A stretch of DNA of 64,000 nt, taken from contig NZ_FNRL01000007.1 in the NCBI RefSeq assembly GCF_900107795.1, positions 95,033-159,032 on the forward strand. The letters are read 5' to 3'. The notes below the pieces were generated by a model. That model worked only from the letters and a program-made list of their open reading frames with translations. It had not been told where the DNA came from and did no database searches. Below, piece after piece: positions 24,943 through 32,895 of this stretch (position 1 is its first letter; every line of letters begins with the position of its first letter). The position numbers and the translations under genes were made by a program. Origin of the DNA: Chitinophaga terrae (ex Kim and Jung 2007). Its GTDB lineage: Bacteria; Bacteroidota; Bacteroidia; Chitinophagales; Chitinophagaceae.

Positions 24943-26273
24943 TGCAAAAACGGTTATCCAACTGGGGAAATTACCCGGTTATTACCAGTGAAGAAAATGC
25001 GTTTACCCAGGAAGATCAGTTAAAAAGATATGTAGCTGCTCATAAAGGTATCATTGCCAGGGGAAATGGCCGTTGTTACGGCGACGCTTCCCTTGGAAAG
25101 AACAACGTATCCATGCTCCGGTACGATAAAGTGCTGGCGTTCGATGTGCAGCAGGGAATTTTAGATGTACAGGCGGGGGTGACGCTGGATCAGCTGCTGG
25201 AGATCATTGTTCCGAAAGGCTGGTTCCTCCCGGTAACTCCCGGTACCAAATATATTACTGTAGGAGGCGCAGTAGCTTCCGATGTGCATGGCAAAAATCA
25301 CCATGTCGACGGTACCTTCTCCAATCACGTGATTGATATGGATGTACTGCTGGCAGATGGTACAGTTATGACCTGCGGCCCCGACCGCCACACCGACCTG
25401 TTCCAGGCTACCGCCGGGGGAATGGGGCTTACCGGTATTATCACCCGGGTGAAGTTCACGCTTAAGAAGATCAGCACTGCCTATATCCGTCAGTCGCAAT
25501 TCAAAGCGGCCAACCTGGATGAAGTACTTCGCCTGTTCGACGAATACAAGCACTATACTTACAGCATGGCGTGGATCGATTGCCTGCAGAAAGGCGATTC
25601 GTTCGGTAGGAGTATCCTCATCGTGGGAGAACATGCTACACCCGAAGAACTGAATGCGCAACAGCGGAAAGCGCCTTTAACGATCCCGCCTAAACGAAAG
25701 CTGGTAGTTCCTTTTAATCTTCCGTCTTTCGTTCTGAACAAGCTGACAGTCAAGGCATTCAACGCCTTGTACTACGCCAAGAACTATAAGAAGGAAATGC
25801 ACAAAGTGATCCCCTACGAGCCGTTCTTCTACCCGCTGGACGCTATTCTGCACTGGAACAGGGGTTACGGGAAAGCTGGTTTTGTACAATACCAATTCGT
25901 TTTGTCGCTGGATCAGAAAGAAGGACTGGTAGCAATCATGAAGCGGATCAGTGAAAAAGGCTGGGGGTCGTTCCTTACCGTATTGAAAGTATTCGGCCCC
26001 CAGGATAGCCTCATCTCCTTCCCTATGGAAGGTTATACGCTGGCGATGGATTTCCCTGTAAGAAAAGGGTTGTTTGAATTCCTGGACGAGCTGGACGAGA
26101 TCGTTCTGCAATACGGGGGGCGCCTGTACCTGTCGAAAGACGCCAGGATGCAGCAACAGATCTTCTGGAAAAGCTACCCTAACGCCCAGGCCTTTGCGGA
26201 TATTGTTAAACAATACAACCCCGAAGCCCGTTTCGAATCGCTGCAGTCAGCACGTTTATTACTTACAAAATAA
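24942..26273 (+). CDS. FAD-dependent DprE1-like decaprenyl-phosphoribose oxidase
   Basis: A 443-residue FAD-binding oxidoreductase of the VAO/ALO family. It shares the DprE1 signatures: GNGRCYGDASLG (41-52), VGGAVASDVHGKNHH (107-121, FAD site), FYPLDAILHWNRGYGKAGF and YLSKDAR, whose Lys399 corresponds to active-site Lys418 of the mycobacterial enzyme. It would oxidise the 2'-OH of polyprenyl-phosphoribose, the first half of epimerisation to arabinose. At the position of Cys387, the residue trapped by benzothiazinone drugs, the sequence reads YTLAMDF, so Ala368 replaces Cys. It is encoded directly after UbiA and 18 bp before the DprE2-like gene. Confidence 0.87.
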   Translation: MQKRLSNWGNYPVITSEENAFTQEDQLKRYVAAHKGIIARGNGRCYGDASLGKNNVSMLRYDKVLAFDVQQGILDVQAGVTLDQLLEIIVPKGWFLPVTPGTKYITVGGAVASDVHGKNHHVDGTFSNHVIDMDVLLADGTVMTCGPDRHTDLFQATAGGMGLTGIITRVKFTLKKISTAYIRQSQFKAANLDEVLRLFDEYKHYTYSMAWIDCLQKGDSFGRSILIVGEHATPEELNAQQRKAPLTIPPKRKLVVPFNLPSFVLNKLTVKAFNALYYAKNYKKEMHKVIPYEPFFYPLDAILHWNRGYGKAGFVQYQFVLSLDQKEGLVAIMKRISEKGWGSFLTVLKVFGPQDSLISFPMEGYTLAMDFPVRKGLFEFLDELDEIVLQYGGRLYLSKDARMQQQIFWKSYPNAQAFADIVKQYNPEARFESLQSARLLLTK

Positions 26274-26291
26274 TTATCTCGCTTACCATAC

Positions 26292-27023
26292 ATGCCAACA
26301 GTTTTATTATTAGGCGCAGGTTCGGACATGGCTATTGCATTAGCCAGGAAATATGCTTCCGAAAAATATGACGTACAATTAGCTGGTCGCAATACCAAAG
26401 CCCTCGAACCATTAATGCAGGATCTGCAGGTAAGATATGGCGTCAATGCATCTGTTCATGCTTTTGATGCTACAGACTATAACAGTCATGCTTCTTTCTT
26501 TCATTCCTTACCGGTGATCCCTGATACAACCATCTGTGTATTTGGCTACCTGGGCGACCAGGCAACTGCGCAGCAAAACTGGCAGGAAGCAGCGCAGATC
26601 ATTCACACGAACTATACCGGCGCAGTTTCTATCCTGAACATTGCAGCGGAAACATACGAGAAGGCCGGAAAAGGTACGATTATAGGTATCAGCTCGGTGG
26701 CGGGAGAAAGAGGAAGGCAGAGTAATTATATTTATGGTAGCGCAAAAGCAGGTTTTACAGCATATTTAAGCGGTCTGCGAAACCGAATGGCAAAATCAAA
26801 CGTACATGTAATGAGTGTTTTACCAGGCTTTGTAAACACACAGATGACGCAGCATCTTAAACTTCCCCCGCTTCTAACCGCGCAGCCGGAAGATGTAGCG
26901 AATGCTATCCGGAAAGCCGATAAGGGTCGAAAAAATGTTCTGTACGTTAAGTGGCAATGGAAGTTTATTATGCTTATTATTAAAACTATCCCTGAAGCAA
27001 TATTTAAAAAACTATCATTGTGA
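26292..27023 (+). CDS. Short-chain dehydrogenase, DprE2-like
   Basis: A 243-residue SDR with the dinucleotide motif GAGSDMA (8-14), an NTNYTG-like segment, Ser134/135 and the catalytic Tyr148-x3-Lys152 (YIYGSAKAG). The motif GAGSDMA and the C-terminal hydrophobic tail (WKFIMLIIKTIPEAIF) match DprE2-type reductases, which convert the 2'-keto intermediate to polyprenyl-phosphoryl-arabinose with NADH. Its position between the DprE1-like and the HAD phosphatase genes supports this over a generic SDR role. Its stop overlaps the GTG start of the next gene. Confidence 0.85.
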   Translation: MPTVLLLGAGSDMAIALARKYASEKYDVQLAGRNTKALEPLMQDLQVRYGVNASVHAFDATDYNSHASFFHSLPVIPDTTICVFGYLGDQATAQQNWQEAAQIIHTNYTGAVSILNIAAETYEKAGKGTIIGISSVAGERGRQSNYIYGSAKAGFTAYLSGLRNRMAKSNVHVMSVLPGFVNTQMTQHLKLPPLLTAQPEDVANAIRKADKGRKNVLYVKWQWKFIMLIIKTIPEAIFKKLSL

Positions 27024-27610
27024 TCATTGCTTTTTTTGATTTTGATGGCACTATTACCCGTAAAGACACCCTATGGGAAATCATCCGGTTTCACCGTGGA
27101 AGCGCCAGTCTTTACGCCGGTATGGTGCAGTTACTTCCTTCCCTGATCCGTTTCAAACTAAACCTTATCAGTGCGCAATCGATGAAAGAACAGGTGTTAG
27201 CCTATTTTTTTGCAGAAATGAATTCAACTGCGTTTAAGCGTTGCTGTGAGGCTTTCTGTAAAGAGAAATTGCCCCGCCTCATACGCCCCCAGGCCCTGGC
27301 TGCTATCAAAGAACACCAGAGAAATGGTCATCATGTTGTAGTGGTTACCGCCTCGGCCCAGGACTGGGTAGCGCCCTGGTGCAGAACCGAAAATATCATC
27401 TGCCTGGGCACCCAGCTTGAAGTGCATCAACAGAAGATCACCGGCAAAATTCTGGGAGCCAACTGCAACGGGGAAGAAAAAGTGAACAGGATCAAAAAGG
27501 CATACCGCCTGGAGAACTTCAAAACTATTTACGCCTACGGCGATACGAAAGGCGACCTGCCCATGCTGGAGTTGGCGCAGCACAAAATCTATAAACCCTT
27601 CCGTTCTTAG
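27020..27610 (+). CDS. HAD-IB family phosphatase
   Basis: A 196-residue phosphoserine phosphatase-like HAD hydrolase. Motif I is DFDGT (residues 7-11), motif II is VVTAS, and motif III/IV is YGDTKGDLPML near the C-terminus. The start is GTG at 27020, inside a GTGA overlap with the SDR stop. In mycobacteria the 5-phosphate of decaprenyl-phosphoribose-5-phosphate is removed by a separate phosphatase; this enzyme is a good candidate for that step here. It is the last gene of the operon, and palindrome C begins immediately after its stop codon. Confidence 0.85.
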   Translation: MIIAFFDFDGTITRKDTLWEIIRFHRGSASLYAGMVQLLPSLIRFKLNLISAQSMKEQVLAYFFAEMNSTAFKRCCEAFCKEKLPRLIRPQALAAIKEHQRNGHHVVVVTASAQDWVAPWCRTENIICLGTQLEVHQQKITGKILGANCNGEEKVNRIKKAYRLENFKTIYAYGDTKGDLPMLELAQHKIYKPFRS

Positions 27611-27832
27611 CACGCAAAGGGGCAAAGTTTGCAAAGAGGCATAAGGATTTTTTTAAGAGACATAAGGAAATTTTATTAAGGGACATAAGAAGGAAAGGAA
27701 GAAAAGGAGGCGAAGAATATGTTATGTAATACAATCTTCAATCCTTTGTTTTCTTATTTCCCTTAAAAAAAATTTCCTTATGTCTCTTAAAAAAATCCTT
27801 ATGCCTCTTTGCAAACTTTGCCCCTTTGCGTG
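27611..27832. repeat. Long dispersed palindrome, copy C
   Basis: A perfect 64-bp inverted repeat: left arm 27611-27674, beginning CACGCAAAGGGGCAAAG directly after the HAD stop codon, and right arm 27769-27832, ending CCCTTTGCGTG. The apex contains CAATCTTCAATCCTTTG, the motif shared with the other copies. Just outside the right arm the terminal unit is repeated twice in degenerate form (CCTCGCGCCTCTGCGTGAAA). The HAD gene and the desaturase gene converge on it. Confidence 0.92.
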
Positions 27833-27862
27833 AAACCTCGCGCCTCTGCGTGAAATAAAAAA

Positions 27863-27885
27863 TGCCTCACCATTACGGTAAGGCA
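27863..27885. terminator. Bidirectional terminator after the desaturase gene
   Basis: TGCCTCACC (27863-27871) pairs with GGTAAGGCA (27877-27885) with one mismatch that becomes G:U on the minus strand. TTTTTTATTT follows on the minus strand and CTTTTTATTATT on the plus strand. It lies 52 bp after the desaturase stop. Confidence 0.75.
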
Positions 27886-27936
27886 CTTTTTATTATTGTA
27901 ACAGATTGATTGTACTTGATTATACTATATACCCAA

Positions 27937-28719
27937 CTAAGCGGCGTTCACCTTCTTCATTGGGGTGGCTGTAGCTACTACGGCTGGTTTCAGCTTAATG
28001 ATACCGATAAAGTTCATCAGCTTCATCACCTGGTAGCTTGGGTCCAGCTCGTACCATTTTTTAGCGAAGTTCGGGCTGTCTTTAAACTTGTGGTGATTGT
28101 TCTGGAACAATTCTCCCAACAGTACTACGCCCCATGGTGAAGTGTTGCGGGAATGATCGCCGTTATCGAAATTCTGGTAACCATATTTATGTCCGCACCA
28201 GTTAACTACTGCGCCCTGTACAGGCCCCATCAGGAAATGGATAGGCAGCAAGAGGTACAGGTACCACATGCCGGCAGGAACAAAAGCTACGTAGAATGCG
28301 ATGTAGGCAGCAATCCAGGCTAACCTGGTGATGTTGCTGTCACCGATTTTATCCATTGCTTTCCATTCCGGTAACGGATCGGCAGTGAACTGCGGATCTA
28401 CAGTGCTGGTATTGTTTACGAAACCGTTGTAAATTTTACGGGTTTGAACCATCATTGTCCAAACGTCTTTGAAGAAGTGTGGAGAATGCGGGTCTTTTTC
28501 CGTATCACTGTACTCGTGGTGCATACGATGCATTACCCCATACGCCCTTGGGATCAGGTAAGATGATCCCTGGAAGAACCAGGTGCAGAAATAGAAAAAA
28601 CGCTCCCAGAACTTGCTGGTAGTGTACATCTGGTGAGATGCGTACCTATGTAAATAAAACGTGTGAAAAAACAAGGAACAGAACCAGTGCACACAGAAGA
28701 ATATGAGGATTACAGTCAT
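27937..28719 (-). CDS. Acyl-CoA/fatty acid desaturase
   Basis: A 260-residue membrane di-iron desaturase. The three histidine boxes are HRYASH (24-29), HRMHHEY with DPHSPH (from 64), and NNHHKF near residue 205; hydrophobic stretches lie between them. It would introduce a double bond into saturated acyl chains (delta-9 type), adjusting membrane fluidity. The first box has the form HxxxxH, as expected. A minus-strand -7 box TACCTTTG (complement of 28750-28757) lies about 30 bp before the ATG and is the likely promoter. It is a single gene. A redox partner is not encoded nearby. Confidence 0.9.
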   Translation of the reverse strand: MTVILIFFCVHWFCSLFFHTFYLHRYASHQMYTTSKFWERFFYFCTWFFQGSSYLIPRAYGVMHRMHHEYSDTEKDPHSPHFFKDVWTMMVQTRKIYNGFVNNTSTVDPQFTADPLPEWKAMDKIGDSNITRLAWIAAYIAFYVAFVPAGMWYLYLLLPIHFLMGPVQGAVVNWCGHKYGYQNFDNGDHSRNTSPWGVVLLGELFQNNHHKFKDSPNFAKKWYELDPSYQVMKLMNFIGIIKLKPAVVATATPMKKVNAA

Positions 28720-28824
28720 TTCAGATTTTTATAAGTGACAATTAAACGCCAAAGGTAACGCTAAAGGATGGGATATGCCGTAAAAAATAGCGTTGAGAAG
28801 GTGAATGAAATGTTAAAAATAATT

Positions 28825-30468
28825 TTACTGTTTTACTTTCCTTACCCAGCGCAGTTCCAGCAGGTTCATGCCATTGTTGTATAAACCCTGTACATTGGGT
28901 TGCACCAACCGTATCACTTCATCATAAAACAGCGGCACCACGGCTGCATCTTCTGTGACCATCCTGTCCATCTCCCGGTAAAGCGTATATCGTATGCTGT
29001 CGTTATTCTCTTTCAGCGCCTGCTCGTATAGCCTGTCAAAAGCCGGGTTGCGGTAACGGGTATAGTTAGGCGGCGCGGGGTTATTCCCGTAAAAAACTGT
29101 CAGGTAGCTTTCTGCATCGGGGTAGTCGGCAATCCATGAGGCCCTGAAAAACAGCGCCAGCGACCTGGATGTTTGTTCCAGCAACACTCCTTTCTGTACC
29201 ACTTCTACCTGTACACGAATCCCCACTTCCTGCAGCTGGTTAGCCACATAATTAGCCAGATCGGCGTAAGCCGGAATAGAGAGCAACCTGATCACCGGCA
29301 ATCCTTTCCCTCCCGGGAAGCCCGCTTCCTTCAGCAGCGCCCTGGCGGTAGCCGGAGAATATGGATAGCCTTTGACTTTCTGAGGGTCGAAAGACGGTAA
29401 CCCCGCCGGCACAAAACCCGACAATGCAGCAGTTCCGATACCGTTCCGCAGGTAGGTCATCATTTTCGTACGATCGATCCCGTAGTTGATCGCCTGCCGG
29501 ATCTTTTTTATACGGAGTGGACTGTTTTTTACCAACGGGTTGCTGCTGTCCATCAAAATACCAAGATATTCCGTATTCAGGTAGGCATGTTTGCTTAACA
29601 CCATCTTCCCCTCCCACTCCTTTTTCAACTTCCCCTGCTTGGTGAGCACTTCGTCTTTAAATGATGGTTCAATGTCGTTCATAAAATCCAGTTGCCCCTG
29701 GCGGAAAAGCAGGAATTCAGATGCCTTGCTTTCCAGGAAGCTGATCTGCACAGCCTCAAGGTAAGGCAGTTGATGCCCGGTACTGTCTTTCTCAAAGTAA
29801 CGCGGGTTCCTGTGCAGCACCAGCGCCTGGCCCTCATCCCAGAAGAAAAACCTGAAAGGGCCGCTGCCACAGGGGTGATTCCTGAAATCCTTTCCATATT
29901 TATTCACCACTTCAAAGGGTACTATACTGCAGTATTGCATGCTGAGGATACCTAATACCGGATGGAATGGCTGGAACAGGGTAAGCTGGAAAGTACTGTC
30001 GTCCAGCGCCTGAAAACCCGTTTCAGGATTAAGGCGGCCATTGAAAAGCCAGGCGCCGGGAGAAGCAGTAGCAGGATCGAGCAGGCGCCGGAGACTGTAC
30101 ACCACGTCACCAGCCACCAGCTTGCGCCCTTTGCCACCCGGAAACGCCTCGTTATCGTGGAAATAAACATCTGTTCTTAAATGGAAGGTATAAGTCAAAT
30201 GATCATCGGATACCTCCCAGGATCTAGCCACCGATGGCCGGATGGCCAATGCAGTATCGGTTTCCACCAATGTATTGTATAATAACTTCGCCGCCCAGAT
30301 CACTTCCTGGCTTTTGGCAAATGCCGGATCAAGGCTGCTGATAGCATTAACGCTGTTATAACGGAAAACATCCAGGCTTTGCGACCGGCGGTTGTTGCAC
30401 GATAAGGTCACCAGGAACAACAGTATCCAGGCGCTGCTTCTAACCGCTTGACAATAATAACATTTCAT
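28825..30468 (-). CDS. Peptide-type ABC transporter substrate-binding lipoprotein (SBP family 5), orphan
   Basis: A 547-residue lipoprotein: basic start, hydrophobic stretch and lipobox TLSC with acylated Cys24. The mature part is a family 5 extracellular binding protein (RYNSVNAISSLDPAFAKSQE, then YTFHLRTDVYFHDNEAFPGG, KIRQAINYGIDRTKMM and ADYPDAESYLTVFYG), which bind oligopeptides, nickel or heme. No permease or ATPase genes are adjacent, which is common in Bacteroidota, where such proteins sit alone. It is divergent from the M1 peptidase gene with only 48 bp between starts, suggesting coordinated expression in peptide use. Confidence 0.88.
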   Translation of the reverse strand: MKCYYCQAVRSSAWILLFLVTLSCNNRRSQSLDVFRYNSVNAISSLDPAFAKSQEVIWAAKLLYNTLVETDTALAIRPSVARSWEVSDDHLTYTFHLRTDVYFHDNEAFPGGKGRKLVAGDVVYSLRRLLDPATASPGAWLFNGRLNPETGFQALDDSTFQLTLFQPFHPVLGILSMQYCSIVPFEVVNKYGKDFRNHPCGSGPFRFFFWDEGQALVLHRNPRYFEKDSTGHQLPYLEAVQISFLESKASEFLLFRQGQLDFMNDIEPSFKDEVLTKQGKLKKEWEGKMVLSKHAYLNTEYLGILMDSSNPLVKNSPLRIKKIRQAINYGIDRTKMMTYLRNGIGTAALSGFVPAGLPSFDPQKVKGYPYSPATARALLKEAGFPGGKGLPVIRLLSIPAYADLANYVANQLQEVGIRVQVEVVQKGVLLEQTSRSLALFFRASWIADYPDAESYLTVFYGNNPAPPNYTRYRNPAFDRLYEQALKENNDSIRYTLYREMDRMVTEDAAVVPLFYDEVIRLVQPNVQGLYNNGMNLLELRWVRKVKQ

Positions 30469-30516
30469 TTGACAGTAAATTAATATCTTTCCGGTTAAAA
30501 CAGACTAAAATTAATT

Positions 30517-32151
30517 ATGCGCGGAGCACTTACATGCTGTATAGCTCTATTATTTTCTGCGACGGCATTCGGCCAGCAACGATTCAGCCGTGCAGATACC
30601 CTCAGGGGTAGCATCACTCCTCAACGCAGCTGGTGGGATGTGACCAAATATGACCTGCACGTCACCGTTCACCCGGAAGATAGTACTTTCAGCGGTTATA
30701 ACACTATCACCTACAAGGTATTAAAACAGGATTCTGTATTGCAGATAGACCTGCAGTATCCCATGCAGATAGACAGCGTAACGCAGGACAAACAGTCGTT
30801 GCGCGTGACCCGCGACAGCAATGCCTGGTTTGTTACTGTTAAAAGTCCCCAGCTTAAAGATAAATCCAAACAACTGACCGTTCATTTTAGCGGCAAGCCC
30901 CGCAGGGCGGCCAATGCACCCTGGAGCGGCGGCGTGATATGGACAAAAGATGAAAAAGACAGGACCTGGATGGCAACCGCTGTTCAGCATATTGGCGCCA
31001 GCTTATGGTGGCCCAATAAGGATCACCAGAGCGATGAACCGGAAGAAATGCTGATCAATGTGACGGTACCACAGGAATTGACAGATGTTTCCAACGGCCG
31101 CCTTAAAAAGGTTGTCGACAATCCTGATGGTACCAGGACCTTTACCTGGGTGGTGAACAGTCCTATCAACAACTACGATGTTGCACTGAATGTGGGCTAT
31201 TATACGGAAATAAAAGACGCTTATTCCGGGGAAGGCGGTAAACTGGATATCAGCTACTGGGTGCTGGACTATAATAAAGACAAGGCCACTGAGCATTTCA
31301 AAGTGGTGAAGCCTATGCTGAAGTGCTTCGAATACTGGTTTGGGAAATATCCTTTTTATAAAGACAGTTACAAACTGGTAGATGCGCCATACTTAGGTAT
31401 GGAACACCAGAGCGCTGTAGCTTACGGAAATAATTACCAGATGGGTTACAAGGGAACAGATCTTTCGGGTACCGGCTGGGGATTGAAATGGGATTTCATC
31501 GTGGTTCATGAAAGCGGGCATGAATGGTTCGGCAATAGCATTACCAGTAAAGACATAGCAGATATGTGGATCCACGAGTCGTTCACCAACTATTCTGAAA
31601 CCCTGTTCGTGGAGTGCCAGTACGGTCGCAAGGCTGCTAACGAGTATGTACAGGGAATAAGAAAGAATATCAGGAACGATATTCCTATTATTGGTCCTTA
31701 TGGCGTGAACGAAGAAGGCAGTGGAGATATGTACTATAAGGGCGCGAATATGATACATATGATCAGGCAGATCATGGAGAATGATGAAGCGTTCAGGGAT
31801 ATGCTGAGAGGCATGAACAAAACATTCTATCACCAGGTGGTCACTACCCGGCAGATAGAAGAATATATGAGCCAGTATGTGGGAATGAACCTGGAAAAGG
31901 TTTTTGACCAGTATCTGCGCCATACGACCATTCCAACCCTGGAATACCGGTTCATCGGCCAGCAGCTTCAGTTCAGGTGGGTATCTGATGTAAAGGATTT
32001 CAATATGCCGGTAAAAGTGAAGCTGAATGAGAATGGATTCAAACTGATCTACCCGGGCACCCTGTGGCATACTGCAAACTTCACGCTGTCAAACACGAAA
32101 GATTTCGAGGTAGACAAAAACTTCTATATTCATACGAAACAGGTAAAATAA
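30517..32151 (+). CDS. Secreted M1 family metallopeptidase
   Basis: A 544-residue aminopeptidase-like protein with a signal peptide (CCIALLFSATAFG, cleavage near residue 19). After the beta-sandwich N-domain, the gluzincin site reads HESGHEWFG (His331, Glu332, His335) with the third ligand Glu354 in WIHESFTNYSE; the exopeptidase motif appears as LGMEHQS. The C-terminal helical domain of long M1 enzymes is absent, giving the short form typical of Bacteroidota. It is divergent from the peptide-binding lipoprotein gene and ends 6 bp from a convergent oxidoreductase gene. Likely periplasmic peptide digestion. Confidence 0.92.
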   Translation: MRGALTCCIALLFSATAFGQQRFSRADTLRGSITPQRSWWDVTKYDLHVTVHPEDSTFSGYNTITYKVLKQDSVLQIDLQYPMQIDSVTQDKQSLRVTRDSNAWFVTVKSPQLKDKSKQLTVHFSGKPRRAANAPWSGGVIWTKDEKDRTWMATAVQHIGASLWWPNKDHQSDEPEEMLINVTVPQELTDVSNGRLKKVVDNPDGTRTFTWVVNSPINNYDVALNVGYYTEIKDAYSGEGGKLDISYWVLDYNKDKATEHFKVVKPMLKCFEYWFGKYPFYKDSYKLVDAPYLGMEHQSAVAYGNNYQMGYKGTDLSGTGWGLKWDFIVVHESGHEWFGNSITSKDIADMWIHESFTNYSETLFVECQYGRKAANEYVQGIRKNIRNDIPIIGPYGVNEEGSGDMYYKGANMIHMIRQIMENDEAFRDMLRGMNKTFYHQVVTTRQIEEYMSQYVGMNLEKVFDQYLRHTTIPTLEYRFIGQQLQFRWVSDVKDFNMPVKVKLNENGFKLIYPGTLWHTANFTLSNTKDFEVDKNFYIHTKQVK

Positions 32152-32157
32152 AGAGTT

Positions 32158-32844
32158 TTAGGGGGCGTCTCCAACGTCCCTTAATAATTTGAAGGCATGT
32201 TTGGTGCTATCGTTCAGGAAACCATAAGCAGCCCAGAGAATTGAAAGGGGTTCTATACTCCTGCTCATTTCAATCTGCCCCATATCCGCAATATCTGTCC
32301 AGCCGATCTCGTGCAACAGGTTTATCACTTCCTTTTTTGCTTCCTGGCTGTTGCCTGCAATGAACATGGTAGGCGCCCCTGCCTGTAAGAGCTGGGGTAA
32401 GAGCATCCTTTCGTGGCCAACACAGCTTAAAGCCTTTACTACCCTGGCATCGGGAGGAAGCCAGGCCTGGATTTGTTCGCCTGCTGAATTATTATGTCCT
32501 ATGGTGAAAGTTAAACGCCCGTATTTATCAGGGCCTTTGCCATCGAGGGGATTGGTTACGTCTACAACTGTTTTGGCTTTAAAGTTCCAGATACCTGCTG
32601 CTTCTATGGCCTTTTTAGTGCCTTGCCAGCTGGTACAGATCAGTAAAAGTTCTCCGAATTCGGCTGCTTGCCTGAAAGTCCCAAGCCGGACCTTGTCGCC
32701 GTAGTTCCGGGCCCATTGTTGCAGGGATTCCCGTGCGGGGTTACGGGTGCCAATAGTAATATAATGTCCTGTATGCATCAATCCTTTGCCCAGAGTAAGA
32801 CCAACAGGACCGCTTCCAAGGATACCAATATTCATGACCCTCAT
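32158..32844 (-). CDS. NADP oxidoreductase, coenzyme F420-dependent family (NAD(P)-binding)
   Basis: A 228-residue protein dominated by an N-terminal Rossmann fold (NIGILGSGPVGLTLGKGL) with TRNP after beta-2, suggesting NADPH preference, and the VVDVTNPLDG strand typical of the F420-dependent NADP reductase-like family (PF03807). The C-terminal part is helical. F420 is not expected in this phylum, so the substrate is probably different. The start may be Met4 (32835). It is convergent with the M1 peptidase gene, and downstream of nothing obvious; mqnA lies upstream but faces the same way with a 51-bp gap, so co-transcription is possible. Confidence 0.78.
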   Translation of the reverse strand: MRVMNIGILGSGPVGLTLGKGLMHTGHYITIGTRNPARESLQQWARNYGDKVRLGTFRQAAEFGELLLICTSWQGTKKAIEAAGIWNFKAKTVVDVTNPLDGKGPDKYGRLTFTIGHNNSAGEQIQAWLPPDARVVKALSCVGHERMLLPQLLQAGAPTMFIAGNSQEAKKEVINLLHEIGWTDIADMGQIEMSRSIEPLSILWAAYGFLNDSTKHAFKLLRDVGDAP

Positions 32845-32895
32845 TTAATGGTGAAGGTCATGAAGTTAGTTAAAATTGAGGATTTATGGTGATCC

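Noticed and set aside
32158..32190. Terminator between the convergent M1 peptidase and oxidoreductase genes
   Set aside because: A G:U-rich stem exists but lies inside coding sequence and has no T-run.
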